A model generated the notes under the pieces. The model ran no database searches and had not been told where the DNA came from. It worked only from the letters and a program-made list of their open reading frames with translations. From Chrysoperla carnea (lineage: Eukaryota; Arthropoda; Insecta; Neuroptera; Chrysopidae): 64,000 nt of DNA. The stretch covers positions 16,340,640 through 16,404,639 of the forward strand of contig NC_058342.1 in assembly GCF_905475395.1 (NCBI RefSeq), written 5' to 3'. This document shows, one piece after another, positions 1 through 11,679 of this stretch. Numbering within the stretch: position 1 is the stretch's first letter; each line of letters opens with the position of its first letter. The translations under genes were made by a program, and so were the position numbers.

Positions 1-720
1 ATATATACATCACTATAAGTCTTTGTTAAAATTACAAAAGAATTTTTTACTCTCAATTTCCTGCCGCTTGATTTATTTTAAATGGTCATAAATCTAAAAC
101 TTTAATTATTTTGACTCTTCCACATATCATAGGCTAATAAATGTGGTAATTTTGATAATAGACTGAATTTCGGAATTAGAATATACAAAAAATATCATGC
201 CGAAATCTGATTTAATTTCTTCCTTAGTTTGTAGAACAATAAATATATAATTTTATGCGGAACATTTTTGTAGACCATAAGGTATACGTTTGTTTATGTA
301 GGTATATGTGATTCAATAATACCAAACGATTTAAATAATAGATTATTATAATGTAGGGCAAACATTAATAGTTACATTGGTGTTTTTAGCGAATGTTCTT
401 CAAGAATAATCTTTCGAGGTTACACGAACATTTCATCAAATGTCCATCGATCCTCCTACACACCATCGATATAAGCCTTGTTAAAATCAGTGCTGCATTT
501 AGCATTAGGCCTATGAGTAAAATGTATTGGATAATCTAATGATGGAATTTACATTTAAATTTGCTGCAATGTTAATTTTTTAATGGATCAATTGGATTTT
601 ATCAGTATTAATCTTTATTGAAAAATGCTATGGATTATTAAAAAAAAAAAGAATGATGAATTGAATAATTTTGTAAGCACATTTACGTTCCTCAATGTTT
701 TTCAATTTTTCAACAAAAGT
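1..720. other. AT-rich stretch, no gene seen
   Basis: I see no supported gene, repeat family or RNA here. Reading frames are short and broken by stops. Confidence 0.5.
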
Positions 721-730
721 ATAAATTTTC

Positions 731-796
731 TGCAAATAAAAATAAACAACTTTTATTTCGAACATTTTTTGGTAAATATCATTGTTTGCTCGTCCA
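731..796 (-). repeat. RepA fragment
   Basis: A short, diverged piece of the RepA family in reverse orientation. It matches the middle of full copies such as 34853-35464: a run of AACAACTTTT, then an ACATTTTTTxGTAAA block. Any short reading frame crossing it is incidental. Confidence 0.5.
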
Positions 797-2000
797 AAAC
801 TATAAAAGTTAAACAGTTGAAAATGTGGAAGATGCTTCAACTAATGATCCTGACCGAAAGGGTGGCATATCAAACCGAGCCTAGGGTGGCCTATATCCGC
901 CACTAATTAAAATGTATATGAAAATATATTTAAGATAGCAGGCACTCTACCGTCCACGAATTTCGAGAAAAAATAGGATTAAGTGTTTTATGTAAATCGA
1001 TTCGAGAACATGTAGGTACGCATGTGCTTAAAACTCATATAAGTAAATCGGCAAAAATAATTAATTGAAAATACCACCAAATTTCCGGACAAAAGTCAGA
1101 AAACTTAACTCTTTTGCATTGAAAGTTGTATTTTGGTGTAGTTAGATAACAAACCCATCACAAACAGGTCACTCATGTTTTGTAAGCCGCAATTTACCTG
1201 CTCTTACAGATCAATTTACCCTGTCATTCAATTTACGTTTATTGTGTTTGTTAGTGCAATTAAGTAAGGATTTTTTTTATATTGAAGACGGATAGTGATT
1301 AAGAGAGCTTAAGACAAAAGTCCAAAAAAGTAGCAAGCAGTTCCCGATGAAACTTTGTAACTTATAATTCCAAAATCACCTTACGTGAAAACAAAAGCAA
1401 GCATAGAAGACAAAAAACGGTTCAGAAGTAAAAAAAATTAAAAAAAATTGAAGAAGAAAATGAAATACTTAGGGTTAGAGGACGAATATGACTAATCAAT
1501 TTTTTCTTATTATTGCCAAATAAAAGGTAATTTGCATCTCTGCAAGTCTTTTGTATCAATTTTAAGCATAAAAATCCCTTCATTTGATATAAATACTCCG
1601 CTATATGTGACATTTATTCAAATTTTAAACAATCTATTTCTATATTATCAAAGAAATGGGATAAAGTTCATTTTTCAATTTCTTAAATGACATTAGTACA
1701 ACCTGGATAACTTTAGATGGCAGTATATTCTATTTAAAATAATATAAATAACCATATAAATAATGTTTTATATAATCCATACGATGTGACGTTACTCAAT
1801 TTTTTCCAGATGACAGCACGTTCTTAACTTACCACGTGACCTAATTTGAGGCTCAAATACTTTATTTTGATTCAAAAACGAGTTTTCGGGCACATGGTTG
1901 CCCCTGAAACATTTCGGGCTGCTAACAACGATTAACTATTAAATTTTTAACTATGCAAATTTTTTTCAGACATCTCACAATGTGCAGTTAACGAATGTTA
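797..2000. other. AT-rich stretch, no gene seen
   Basis: Nothing coding or repetitive that I can support. A and T homopolymers are frequent. Confidence 0.45.
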
Positions 2001-2046
2001 ACAAGTGAAAATAAACAATCGATTTAGTTAATTATTGAATATTTTA
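2001..2046 (+). repeat. RepA terminal fragment
   Basis: Matches the forward-orientation start of RepA (AACAAGTGAAAA, then a CAAT...TTAGTTAATT block) and then loses similarity. Part of another RepA-like end, CTGTATATATGAAATATAT, lies near 2303-2322. Confidence 0.45.
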
Positions 2047-2800
2047 AGTTTGTTTCCGAAAATTTCTAGAATTTCAAAAAAATATTTTTAAATCTATATG
2101 CTTTGAAACAAATTTTTAAACAAAACACCTATTACAAAAATTGACCCTTTTAATTCGCTGTTTGTTATCGGATGGGTTAAATATGAAAATAAAGTTAATA
2201 GAGTCACTATTTGAAACTACCAACAAATTTAAAAGCCGCTATCATTGTTTCGCAGAGAATGGAAATTAAATTTTTCTTTTCTAACTTGGGTCTGAACTTA
2301 ACCCTGTATATATGAAATATATCAGAGATTAAGTTAAAACGAGAAAGTCTGTCAGGAATGCCGTACCATTTCTTTTCTATAATATTTTAGAAAAAAGTTG
2401 TAAGTTTATTAAAGATACTCCGTTGCTTTTGTTAACAGAATAAATTCTTGAAAGAATAAAAAAAGGCACTTTATTATCGTTGTAAACAAGCCAGTCTACT
2501 TGTATACAAAGCTGTTTAATACTGACTGTATTGTTCGAAAAAATGATAAGAAAAAAAAATGATGAAAAATAAATCAAGCGAGCATGGTTATTTGGTAAAC
2601 TGAACTACAAAGATGTAGTAATGACATATTATGAATACCTATCCCTATAAATTATAAATGTGAAAGTAAGGATGTTTGTGTGTTTGTTTGAAACTGTACA
2701 GCAATATTCCTCATATAATAAAATAACACATGAGCTATAAATTATAAAGATATAGAATAAAAAAATTTGGAAAACGGTTGACCCTGCAAGTCATCCCTGT

Positions 2801-3448
2801 AACTTCCCGCTAAGTATTGACTCAACTTTTCATTGTTTAGCGAAAAACAATGAAAAATAAACGGTTGGTGACATTCGACGCAGTTTTTGAAGCTTCATGA
2901 AGAATCTTCAAGTTTCAATTGATAGAACAAAAAATTTTGAGGTTATTCCGAAAAAACGCTTTTTTGGGTTTTCTTTCGTCAACGATAACTCACGAACGAA
3001 TCAACCGATTTTGACCGGACTGGTGGTGATCGACGTGGTTTTTTGATGTTGAGAGCTGATTAGTTTTTGGAATTGATCGATACAGCCGTTTAAAAGTTAT
3101 TTAAAAAAAACCACTTAAAAAAAATTTTTGTTTGCAGTTTTTTTGAGATTTCTCGAAATCTATCGGTTCAAATAGGCCTCTCAAAATCTAAGTTTGGTCA
3201 AGCCCTTTCGAATGGCACCAACCGCGATCAAATCGGACAAGCTGTTCAAAAGTTATGAGAGGTTTACATACATCCACACACACACACACACACACACACA
3301 CTCATACATACATACAGCCATACAGACACCCTCGCGGAAGTAGTCAAGGAAGCTTCCTGACGCCTTAAAACGTCGAGATCTGATGAAAACTCGATTTTGG
3401 CAAAACGGGGTGAAAACAATAACTTCCCTATTTTCTTAGCGGGAAGTT
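2801..3448. mobile_element. 648-bp inverted-repeat element nested in a Helitron
   Basis: Bounded by a perfect 14-bp inverted repeat: AACTTCCCGCTAAG at 2801-2814 and CTTAGCGGGAAGTT at 3435-3448. It interrupts the Helitron at 2642. The interior has no open frame and holds a (CA)n microsatellite. AAAAAAATT occurs both at 2759-2767 and at 3449-3457. That could be a target duplication if the true left end lies ~33 bp outside the inverted repeat, but it is low complexity. The superfamily is not assigned. Confidence 0.6.
3275..3301. repeat. (CA)n microsatellite
   Basis: About 13 uninterrupted CA units, followed by a looser CATA-type stretch. Confidence 0.9.
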
Positions 3449-3740
3449 AAAAAAATTAAAAAAACTAATTTAATCTGGCATTTACTATTTTGAATTTTTA
3501 CAGAAATCTTTTTTTTATTTGGTTCAAAATGATGATCACAGATGGAGCAGAATGATCATCATTTTGAACCATAAATTAAAAATTTCTATAAAAATTAAAA
3601 ACAGTTAATGTCACATTCATGGCCACCTTTTCTGATATACTGAATGAATTATGACTATTACAATTTAAAAAATTGAAAACTGTGTATATCTTCTGCGTAA
3701 AACAATCCCTTCAAGTGTTATTTATCCTTTCATAGTAATT

Positions 3741-4564
3741 GTAGGTTATGTCACCATCAACTTTATTATACATATAATAATTACATACACGACTGTTGTT
3801 TTTACCAATATTACGTCACTAAAATGGTTGACAACGTTTTTACGAAAATAAAAAAAGATTTAAAATTTAATTTAATTTTATGGCTAGAAAGCGTGTTTAA
3901 TTTGTCGAAATATATTTTTTTGTAGCTTTTTATTACGAAAATCAACATTTTGAAGTACTATTTCATTAATAGTAGAATACCGTATTGTATGAGGATCTTA
4001 TTTCATGTCTACAGTATCAAACTACTTATGAATATAGTGAAGATATGAATGATATCGTATTTTGTGACAACTCTCATATGCCGGAAATTCTACTTCATTC
4101 ATCCTTCAACGGCATATAACACAAAAATCAGCACCATCAAAGCTATATCATCCTCTTAAGGTTCTGTAACTCCACAGAAAGAAGGTGAAATCAATATACT
4201 ATCGCCTACATAGAAAAATTAAAAAAATTGCTGTTATTTCAGATATCTGTATTTCGATGAAAAATTATCCAATCTTGACCCAATACAATCAACTGAAAGT
4301 ATGGGTTTATTGAAAATTTAGTAAGTAATTGATATGCGCCGAAGGTTGAAAGAAAGAATATAATAAATCAAATAAGGTCATCATTTTAAATATTCAAGAA
4401 ACGGGACCTTCTACGTGCGAGTCACATTCATACTTGATCGTTTTGCTTGTGTCTAAGGGCAGAATTTCTTTTGGATTAAAAACCTCAGGTTTTAAATTTT
4501 TATTAGTTCTTCACAAACACGACCATTCCATGACTTAAAAATCGGTGCTATAGTCCTTAAGAGG
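3741..4564. other. No gene seen
   Basis: AT-rich sequence with no supported frame or recognised repeat. Confidence 0.4.
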
Positions 4565-4827
4565 TTCAGGTCTAGAAAAATTTAAATATAACAAGTCTAT
4601 AAAATTTATATAGCCTGCCAAAGAATGAGTAATTATTTTACAGCGATTTGAAAAAAAAAATGGACTGTTCCGTAACCTCTTAAGGCCCACTTAACTTCAA
4701 AACTCCATAAATTCTGTAAATTAATTTTTTTTTTTTTCAAATCGCTGTGAGTAAAATAATTACTCATTCTTTGACAGGCTATATAAATTTTATAGACTTG
4801 TTATATTTAAATTTTTCTAGACCTGAA
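4565..4827. repeat. Long near-perfect palindrome
   Basis: The left arm 4565-4660 (beginning TTCAGGTCTAGAAAAATTT) is the reverse complement of about 4731-4827 (ending AAATTTTTCTAGACCTGAA). The arms differ by one substitution and one 4-nt indel over ~95 bp, around a ~70-nt spacer. The transcript would fold into a long hairpin. It directly abuts a RepA copy. It may be a fold-back MITE; target duplications are not evident. Confidence 0.8.
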
Positions 4828-4843
4828 AAAAAAAACTTAATTA

Positions 4844-5450
4844 AAACAAGTGAAAACAAACAATTGACTGAGTTAATTGTTGAAATACCATACATAGTCA
4901 GTGTTGATTTCTTTATCACATTACACATACAAACATGTGACACATACATAGCTGATAATCAAGTATAGTACATATTATAAAATTTCCACCTAATTGCCGC
5001 CCTCACGGGTAAACAGTGATGTTTACGAAAAAATGTTTCAAACAAAAGTTGTTTAATTTTTAATAAGGAACATTTTTTACATTTAAACTTTTGTTCTATC
5101 TCTAACGGTTTACAAGATGGGTCCTACGGACCCAAGACCCAATTGACCTATGATGCTCATTTACGAACTCGACCTCACTTTTTACGTCCTGAGTACGCTG
5201 CAAAAATTTCAGTTCGTATCTTTCTTCGTTTTTGAGTTATCGTGTCCACAGACGGACGGACGGACGGACAACCGGAAATGGACTAATTAGGAGATTTTAT
5301 TAACACCTATACCACAATTTTGTTCATAGCATCATTATTTTTAAGCGTTACAAACTTGGGACTAAACTGAATATACTATGTATATTTCATGTATACATGG
5401 TATAATAAACTTAATATACTATGTATATTTCATATATACATGGTATAAAA
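4844..5450 (+). repeat. RepA, near full-length copy
   Basis: Forward RepA. It begins AACAAGTGAAAACAAACAAT and contains the conserved palindrome GGGTCCTACGGACCC and a GACGGACGGACGGAC run. It ends at TATACATGGTATAAAA, and the last ~50 bp are tandemly duplicated. It shares an inverted ATACCATGTATA/TATACATGGTAT motif near its ends with other copies. No protein-coding frame is conserved among copies. Confidence 0.8.
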
Positions 5451-5614
5451 AGTGTTGATTCATTTTTATTAAGAATTCAATCACTAAAATAAAAAGATTT
5501 TGAAAATTGTGAGAAAAAAGTGGGGCCATCACAAGTCAAAATTGCTACAAAACATTTCTTAAATCAAAAATATCACATATGATAAGATTCATATTATATT
5601 CATTTATAGCAAAA

Positions 5615-6035
5615 CTAGCTTAATACCCGCCCGCTTCACTGGGCTTAAAAGTAAAAACCACCGTTTTATAGAAGGCACCTATCTTGATCTCACATATTCC
5701 CTTTCCATAACGCTCGAAGGAATTGCTTTTCAAAGTTAAAATATTTCCACAATTTTAAATTTTTTTAAGTGTTAAATAGTCATAACTCATTGAGTATATC
5801 AGAAAAGAAGGTCATGAATTGTTTGACATTTACGGTTGAAAATTATTATCATAGATGGAGCAGTAAAATGTCAGAATAAATTTAATTTTTTTTTAAATAT
5901 ATCTTTATAAATTATAGCTTATGTGTTATTTGATGTATGAGCTATATTGTAGTTACAGTTTCATTAAAATCCACTCGGAAGTTTTTGCGTGAAAGCGTAA
6001 CAAACAAACATCCTTGTTTTCACATTTATAATATA
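5615..6035 (-). mobile_element. Non-autonomous Helitron (minus), 5' end disrupted
   Basis: Read on the minus strand, it ends with the GCCC...GGGC hairpin followed by CTAG (5615-5618) and a T at the next base. That is the Helitron 3' terminus and A|T insertion context. The 5' side lacks its TCCCTA and runs straight into the CTAG of the neighbouring Helitron at 6036. Confidence 0.75.
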
Positions 6036-6378
6036 CTAGCTTGATAAATGCCCGCTTCACTGGGCTTAAAAGTAAAAACGACTGCTTTATAGCCTCCACC
6101 TCTTTTGATCTCACTTATCAACGTTCTATAACACTTGAAGGGATTGTTTTGCGCAGCTAAAAGTTATGCAAAGTTTTCAATTTTTTAAATTGTAAAGTAG
6201 TCATAATTAAATGAGTATATCAGAAAAGGTAGCCGTGAATTGTGACATTTACTATTTTAAATTTTTACAGAAATCTTTAATTTATGGTTCATAGCTCTGC
6301 TCTATCTGTGATCATCATTTTGAACCATAAATTAAAGGTTTCTGTAAAAATTTAAAATAGTAAATGTCAGATTAAATT
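6036..6378 (-). mobile_element. Non-autonomous Helitron (minus), 5' truncated
   Basis: 3' terminus CTAG at 6036-6039 with the same GCCC/GGGC hairpin as the copy at 5615. The internal hairpin (about 6240-6365) is preserved. The 5' third is missing where RepA begins near 6386. Its CTAG sits where the 5' end of the adjacent copy should continue, which suggests nested insertion. Confidence 0.7.
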
Positions 6379-6385
6379 TATTTAA

Positions 6386-6770
6386 AACAAGTGAAACAAA
6401 CAATTGACTGAGTTAATTGTAGAAATACCATGTATAGACAGTGTTGATTACTCTGTCACCTTACACATACATGTCACACGTATATAGCTGACATTCCCTT
6501 ATAATACATACTATACAATTTGCGCATAATTTGAGCTCTCACGAGTAAACAGTGATGTTTACGAAAAAATGTTTCACACAAAAATTGTTAATTTTTTTAT
6601 AAGAAGCATGTTTTACATTTAAACTTATGTTCTATCTCTAACGGTTTACAAGAAGGGTCCTACGGACCCAAGACCCAATTGACCTATACCAAAATTTTGT
6701 TCATAGTATCAATATTTTTAAGCGTTACAAACTTGGGACTTTTTATATACAGGATATAAAAATACGAGTA
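6386..6770 (+). repeat. RepA copy with internal deletion
   Basis: The forward RepA start and end are both present, but the segment between the GGACCC palindrome and the ACCTATACCAAAATTTTG block is deleted, shortening it to ~385 bp. Confidence 0.75.
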
Positions 6771-7865
6771 AAGTACATTAGTGAAGTTTGGGGTTATTTT
6801 GAAATTTATGATACAAAATGATAATGATTTTTTGTCAAAAACGAATGCCAATATTCGCCCCATCACTATTATGAATATATGAACTATAATTGAAGTTTTA
6901 GAGTGTTATTTTGCGGTAAAAAAACAGTCGATTCGCCCGATCCTATAATCGGAATACACGGCTATTGAGAGTCGTTTTGCATAAGATAATAAAAAGATAT
7001 TTAAATAAATGTAAACTTCCTCAAAAATGATTAGGATTGCTTTATTTAAATTCCAAAGAAGTCACATGTGAAAGAAAAGCGCAAAAATTCTGTCTGCTCT
7101 TTTTAGCAATTTTAGCAAAATGTCCATATAAAATTGTTTTTCTTATAATTCATATTCTGTATCTTTCTGGTTGCCACTATTGGCTGGTGACGCCCCTGAG
7201 CGTTTCTAACAAAAGAATCGATCATTCTCACCGCAAAGTGAGGATGATAATGCGGCCGTGAGTATAATCAATTTTGAAGAAAAATAACTTTAACAGACGG
7301 ATTTATTATCTTCAAAATATCGTACTTTTTGCATTGCAACGAAAACTGAGCAAAAATAAATCTATTCAAATTTAATAAAGATCTATAGAAAAATGTGTAT
7401 GTCATTGTTTGAAAATAACAATACACACAGGCAATCCCATATTTTGTATACATTTCACATGGGGTGACCCTGTATCCCAGTAATCAGGTCATTATAAAAG
7501 TTAACATTATAACAATGATATTAAAAATATGGTGTCAAATACTCATACGACCTCAATAGATAAAACTAGTCTGTTAGTCTGGACAAAAAGCAAGGAGTGT
7601 ATAGTAAAAATTATAGAAGAGAGTATAACCTATTGCGTACCGATGCTTCATTCGTACCGGGTGGGTCTTTAAAAACTGATAGTTATTATAAGACGAAACG
7701 AAGCAATAAAAATTATCAAAGTTCGAATTTGAGCAGTTCGAAGTCGGATTTGAATATGGTTTTCGGCATTCAATTTGTTAGAGCGTCAAAAAATTTTGTG
7801 ATCTTATTAAAAATATGCAATTAGCACAATTAATATGGATTTTTTAATTGCATTTCAAACTTGCT
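6771..7865. other. No gene seen
   Basis: Several short open frames (about 60-75 codons) occur, but none has recognisable composition, domains or splice context. I regard them as chance. Confidence 0.4.
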
Positions 7866-8075
7866 ACACGGGGGTTTTTGCGAATATTGCTACCTGGTGC
7901 CCAGAATGAACGGTCCCTGGGGTAACGAGTTTGGGCCGATTATATAATAATTTCCCAAAAACTCCAGGGGGCGACGGGACACCGTTTACCCTGGACACCT
8001 GGTTCCTCTGAAGCCAATTCTGTCGCAATATTCGTGTTCATTGACCCCAAAAACCCACGCGAAACTAGTTTGAAA
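7866..8075. repeat. Imperfect GC-rich fold-back segment
   Basis: Much richer in G and C than its surroundings. The left part (GGGGGTTTTTG, CGAATATTGC, ACCTGGTGCCC) recurs imperfectly as the reverse complement in the right part. Probably a decayed fold-back MITE; ends are not defined. Confidence 0.35.
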
Positions 8076-8122
8076 TCACTTTCATCATTATTAACCGATT
8101 TGTGAATTTAATATTTACAATC

Positions 8123-8568
8123 TTTTTATACCATGTATATATGAAATATACATAGTATATTAAGTTTAGTCCTAAGTTTGTAACGCTTAAAAATAATGAT
8201 GCTGGGAAAAAAATTACTCAGGACGTAAAAAGTGAGGTCAAGTTCGTAAATCAGCATCATAGGTCAATTGGGTCGTGGGTCCGTAGGACCCATCTTGTTA
8301 ACCGTTAGAGATAGAACAAAAGTTTAAATGTAAAAAATGTTCCTTATCAAAAATTAGACAACTTTTGTTTGAAACATTTTTTTGTAAACATCACTGTTTA
8401 CCCGTGAGGGCGTCCTTTAGGCGGAAATTTTATAATATGTACTATACTTGATTATCAGTTATGAATGTGTCACATGTTTGTATGTGTTATGTGATAAAGA
8501 AATCAACACTGACTATGCATGGTATTTCAACAATTAACTCAGTCAGTTGTTTGTTTTAACTTGTTAAA
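8123..8568 (-). repeat. RepA copy, reverse, internally deleted
   Basis: Starts TTTTTATACCATGTATATATG and ends AACTTGTT, the reverse of RepA. The block with the (GAC)n-type run is deleted. The conserved GGGTCCGTAGGACCC palindrome is present near 8277. Confidence 0.8.
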
Positions 8569-9002
8569 ATGAAATTATAAAATGCATATTAATTATTCAA
8601 TTTGCATATTTTTAATTGCTTATAAATCAGATTAGATCACAAAATTTCCTGTCGCTCTAACAAATCGAATGCCAAAAACTGCATTCAAATACGACTAAAG
8701 GCCCAAATTTTTCGAACTTTATTCCTTCGTTTCTTCGTCTATATCTGTAAAATCAATTTATTAACAAAATACTATATCGGTAAATTATACAAGAAACTTC
8801 AGTTTTATATGAAATGTAAAAATTCGTCAAAAAAATCAAAGTTTGATATAACATTTTGACATTTTTTACACCAGCCGATGGCAAAGAGGGGGGCAACTAT
8901 ACGTGAACAAAACTGTAGAATATACGTGATTATGAAACAAAAAACTCAAAAAATCTCTTTACTTAGTTATTGAACTCTGTAGGATTTATTTCCGATATCA
9001 AA
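8569..9002. other. No gene seen
   Basis: AT-rich sequence without supported features. Confidence 0.4.
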
Positions 9003-9277
9003 TGTGGGCGAGCGAATGAAGACGCAGTCGCCTTTAACCGTTTCGTTACTGACTCGGAAGCTACGCGTTCGAATCCAGGCAACGGGCAATCTGATCAATT
9101 ATAATTAATGGGGCAGTAAATTCACCTAACTGTCGTCGCTTGGATAAGAACGAAGTAGCCGATTCCACCCACATTACGAAAATTATATTTTCGGATGTAA
9201 TTAAAGAAGATTAAAAAGAATGGTTTGGGTGGCCTATGTTATAGCCGTGTACGTTTGAGGAACGGAGGTTTAACCCC

Positions 9278-9306
<29 letters not shown>
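9003..9306 (+). mobile_element. tRNA-derived SINE (family 1)
   Basis: A pol III box B match, GTTCGAATCC, lies at 9067-9076. A weaker box A-like GGCGAGCGAATGAAG lies ~60 nt upstream (about 9007). A tRNA-unrelated body of ~200 bp follows, and the element ends in an (ATT)n tail from about 9279. This is the head-body-tail layout of a SINE. The parent tRNA is not identified. Not coding. Confidence 0.65.

Positions 9307-9307
<1 letters not shown>
9279..9307. repeat. (ATT)n tail microsatellite
   Basis: About nine ATT units terminate the SINE. Confidence 0.85.
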
Positions 9308-9309
<2 letters not shown>

Positions 9310-9384
9310 ATTAATTACCGACTCATTGCTAGGAGCGTTGTCGTTATGTTCATAAAACCAATATTGAATGTATCATAAGATAAG

Positions 9385-9768
9385 TAGTGTCCGACCGTAG
9401 GTCGATTTTTGGCCGAAGCCGAAGCCGATTAATCGGCTATCACCACAACCTTCGGCCGAAGCCGAAGATTTAAAAACATGATTTTAAAACTTTAATATTA
9501 AAATTGATCTCTAGAAGTTGATTTAGAGGTTGTGATCTTTAGAAGTTGATCTAGAAGTCAATCTAAAGATGATTAAAAAAATTACCTTGAAATTTATTTC
9601 AAAATAATAACATTTAGAACAATTCGTTCTATTCCGACGTTTGCTAAGAACCTTCGGCCAAAGCTTCGGCTTCGTCCTGAATTCAGACCGAAGCCGAATG
9701 TTTGACCGAAGGTGGTTTTTTTGGCCGAAGGTGGTCGAAGCCGAAGTCGAAGCTTCGGTCGGACACTA
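9385..9768. mobile_element. hAT-type MITE with 8-bp target duplication
   Basis: Terminal inverted repeat TAGTGTCCGACCG...CGGTCGGACACTA at 9385-9397 and 9756-9768. It is flanked on both sides by AAGATAAG (9377-9384 and 9769-9776), an exact 8-bp duplication of the kind hAT transposases make. Both halves are filled with repeats of GGCCGAAGCCGAAG in opposite orientation, so the element folds on itself. No transposase; mobilised in trans if at all. A 96-codon frame crossing it in antisense is not a gene. Confidence 0.85.
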
Positions 9769-9776
9769 AAGATAAG

Positions 9777-10182
9777 ACACAATAAATACAAACAAATGTA
9801 ATAGTCGCAAATTACGTCCTTTACATAGAGGTCAAAATAATAATATTGAATAAGATGACCTTGAAAAGAACAAACACGATTCACGGTACAATATCACCTT
9901 TTCATAAGTAGAACATTTTAGTTATATAAATATTTTCCAGGCTTAAAATAGTCCGGTTATGATAAGCGAACATTAAAGAAATCGTTATAAAACCAATATT
10001 TTGTATTCTTTTAAAAACTTTGATAAAAATATAGAACAAAGGACCTTGCAAATTTCGTTTAAGAAAATTATTTTTCAAACCATGGTTTCAGAGCGTCCTT
10101 GAACAATAGACCTATAGAATAGAAGTCTCTTTTCTATTAAGTATCTATGTTTCAAGTTAGTTCTAGATCAATTTTTGTATTA
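9777..10182. other. No gene seen
   Basis: AT-rich spacer between the hAT MITE and the Tigger relic. Confidence 0.4.
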
Positions 10183-11200
10183 CAGTGGAACCTGATTAAG
10201 TAACACATCAAGGGACCTGCAAATTTGTCTCAATTAAAGAAGTATTCCACTTACCCAGTGACTCAGATATCCAGGTATAAATAAATATCTGTCATAACTA
10301 TATAGAGCTTCCATTAATAAAGATCAGAATACAGCTTATTTCAGTTACAGAGGTGCGATTATTAAATAAAATAATGAATTTTAATCTTTATTAGGAATCA
10401 AAAGATGTCATCCAAGCTCCTATTATTTTGGTAATTCACAGGCAAAGTTTTAACACCTTTTAAACATCTTGCAGTTTTAGAATTTCCGATCAATAGGATA
10501 GGCAGATTTTCTTTTCCTGGCATGTCAGCACCCAGAAGTATTGTAACGCGCTCTTTACTAAGGTTTCCGCCATGACAGGACTCATCTTTTAAGATAAAAG
10601 TTTTATTGGGTAGACTTTTATAAAATAAACTCGCTTCGTCTGCGTTAAAAATATCAACAGAATAATTGCGCAGATGAACTGTCAGGTCTTCAATCCATTG
10701 GCTACATTTGCTAACATCAACAGCGTTACTCTCTCCACAAATTGCTTTGAAAATTATACCGTTTCTTTTTTTTAAACACTTCCAATCAACCACTGCTGCT
10801 ACAAAAATTATGAAAACCAAGCCTTCGCGCAAAATCTTGTGCCTTTTCTTTAATAATCGGTCCACTTTTGAGAACGTTTTTGATACGAAGTTGTTTGAAC
10901 CATGTTTTAGCAAACACTGTTCAAGTTCAAGATTTTCTGATAAACGTACACGTTTTAGTTTTCCTTGTCCTTCAGAACATTGGGATTGAATTTTATCTTT
11001 ATTCTAAATTATCCTACAAAGAGTAAATTTTGGCTCATTAAATTCGACACAGACTTTATCACGTGTCTTCCTACTTTTTTAAACGGATATTTACTTCAGT
11101 TTTGCACGAATTTTTATAACGATTTGGGCCTTCGTTTTGGCATTTTTCAAGTAAACATCCGTATGATAGTAAAGCAACTCTAAAACTTGAGGCTGAAAAT
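10183..11200 (-). pseudogene. Tigger/pogo-like DNA transposon relic (copy 1)
   Basis: The left end TA|CAGTGGAACCTGATTAAG is a pogo/Tigger-type terminus with a TA next to it. On the minus strand 10398-10913 keeps 171 codons of a DDE transposase. They read through a segment before the catalytic core, then NADEASLFYKSLP (the first catalytic D), KERVTILLGADMPGKE, and KTARCLKGV...LPVNYQNN. The frame stops before the second and third acidic residues, and the N-terminal helix-turn-helix part lies in other frames to about 11190. The right inverted repeat is lost. Homologous to the copy at 40372-41324. Inactive. Confidence 0.8.
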
Positions 11201-11221
11201 TAGTTAAAATCGTGTAAAATC

Positions 11222-11445
11222 GACGATAAACCGAAAATGGACTAATTAGGTGATTTTATGAACACCTATATCAAAATTTTGTGGGTAGCATCAATATTTT
11301 TAAGCGTTCCAAACTTGGGACTAAACTTAGTATACCTTGGTATATTACATATATACATGTATAAAAATGTTCCTTATAAAAACAACTTCTGTTTGAAAAA
11401 TTTTTTCATAAACATTACTGTTTTACTCGTGAAAGCCAAGTTGGC
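11222..11445. repeat. Two RepA fragments in opposite orientation
   Basis: 11222-11362 is the forward 3' third of RepA (AATGGACTAATTAGGTGATT to TATACATG). It passes directly into a reverse-orientation middle piece (about 11353-11445: AAATGTTCCTTATAAAAACAA to CTGTTTTACTCGTGA). Confidence 0.65.
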
Positions 11446-11679
11446 AACCCCAATGACTTATATAAAGTTCTAGATTTTTGCAGGACCCACAACTTTTCTA
11501 TAGAATACTTTTCATTTTGACCGCAACTAAATTCAGAAAACACAATAATACAATTTTACACCCGCTTTGTCACCCCCTCCACCAAAAAAAACACCCTTCA
11601 ACTCCGCTGGTGGAAAAAAAATTTATACTACATTCCTTATAACCCCCCCCCCCTCACAATTTATTTTTAGCCAACGAAC

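Larger units (their letters stand above)
2642..3740 (+). mobile_element. Non-autonomous Helitron, 3' truncated and interrupted
   Basis: Starts A|TCCCTATAAATTATAAATG, the 5' terminus shared with the complete copies at 53024-53480 and (reverse) 49433-49915. The body then shows the GTTTGTTTG block, the AACACATGAGCTATAA block, and an internal hairpin (about 3481-3605) whose arms read roughly TTTTTACAGAAATCTTT and its complement. Similarity continues to about 3740 but the terminal hairpin and CTAG are missing. A different inverted-repeat element sits inside it at 2801-3448. No coding capacity. Confidence 0.7.

Noticed and set aside
9594..9884. 96-codon frame on the minus strand
   Set aside because: Half of it is the GGCCGAAG repeat of the hAT MITE, the rest flank; no conserved content.
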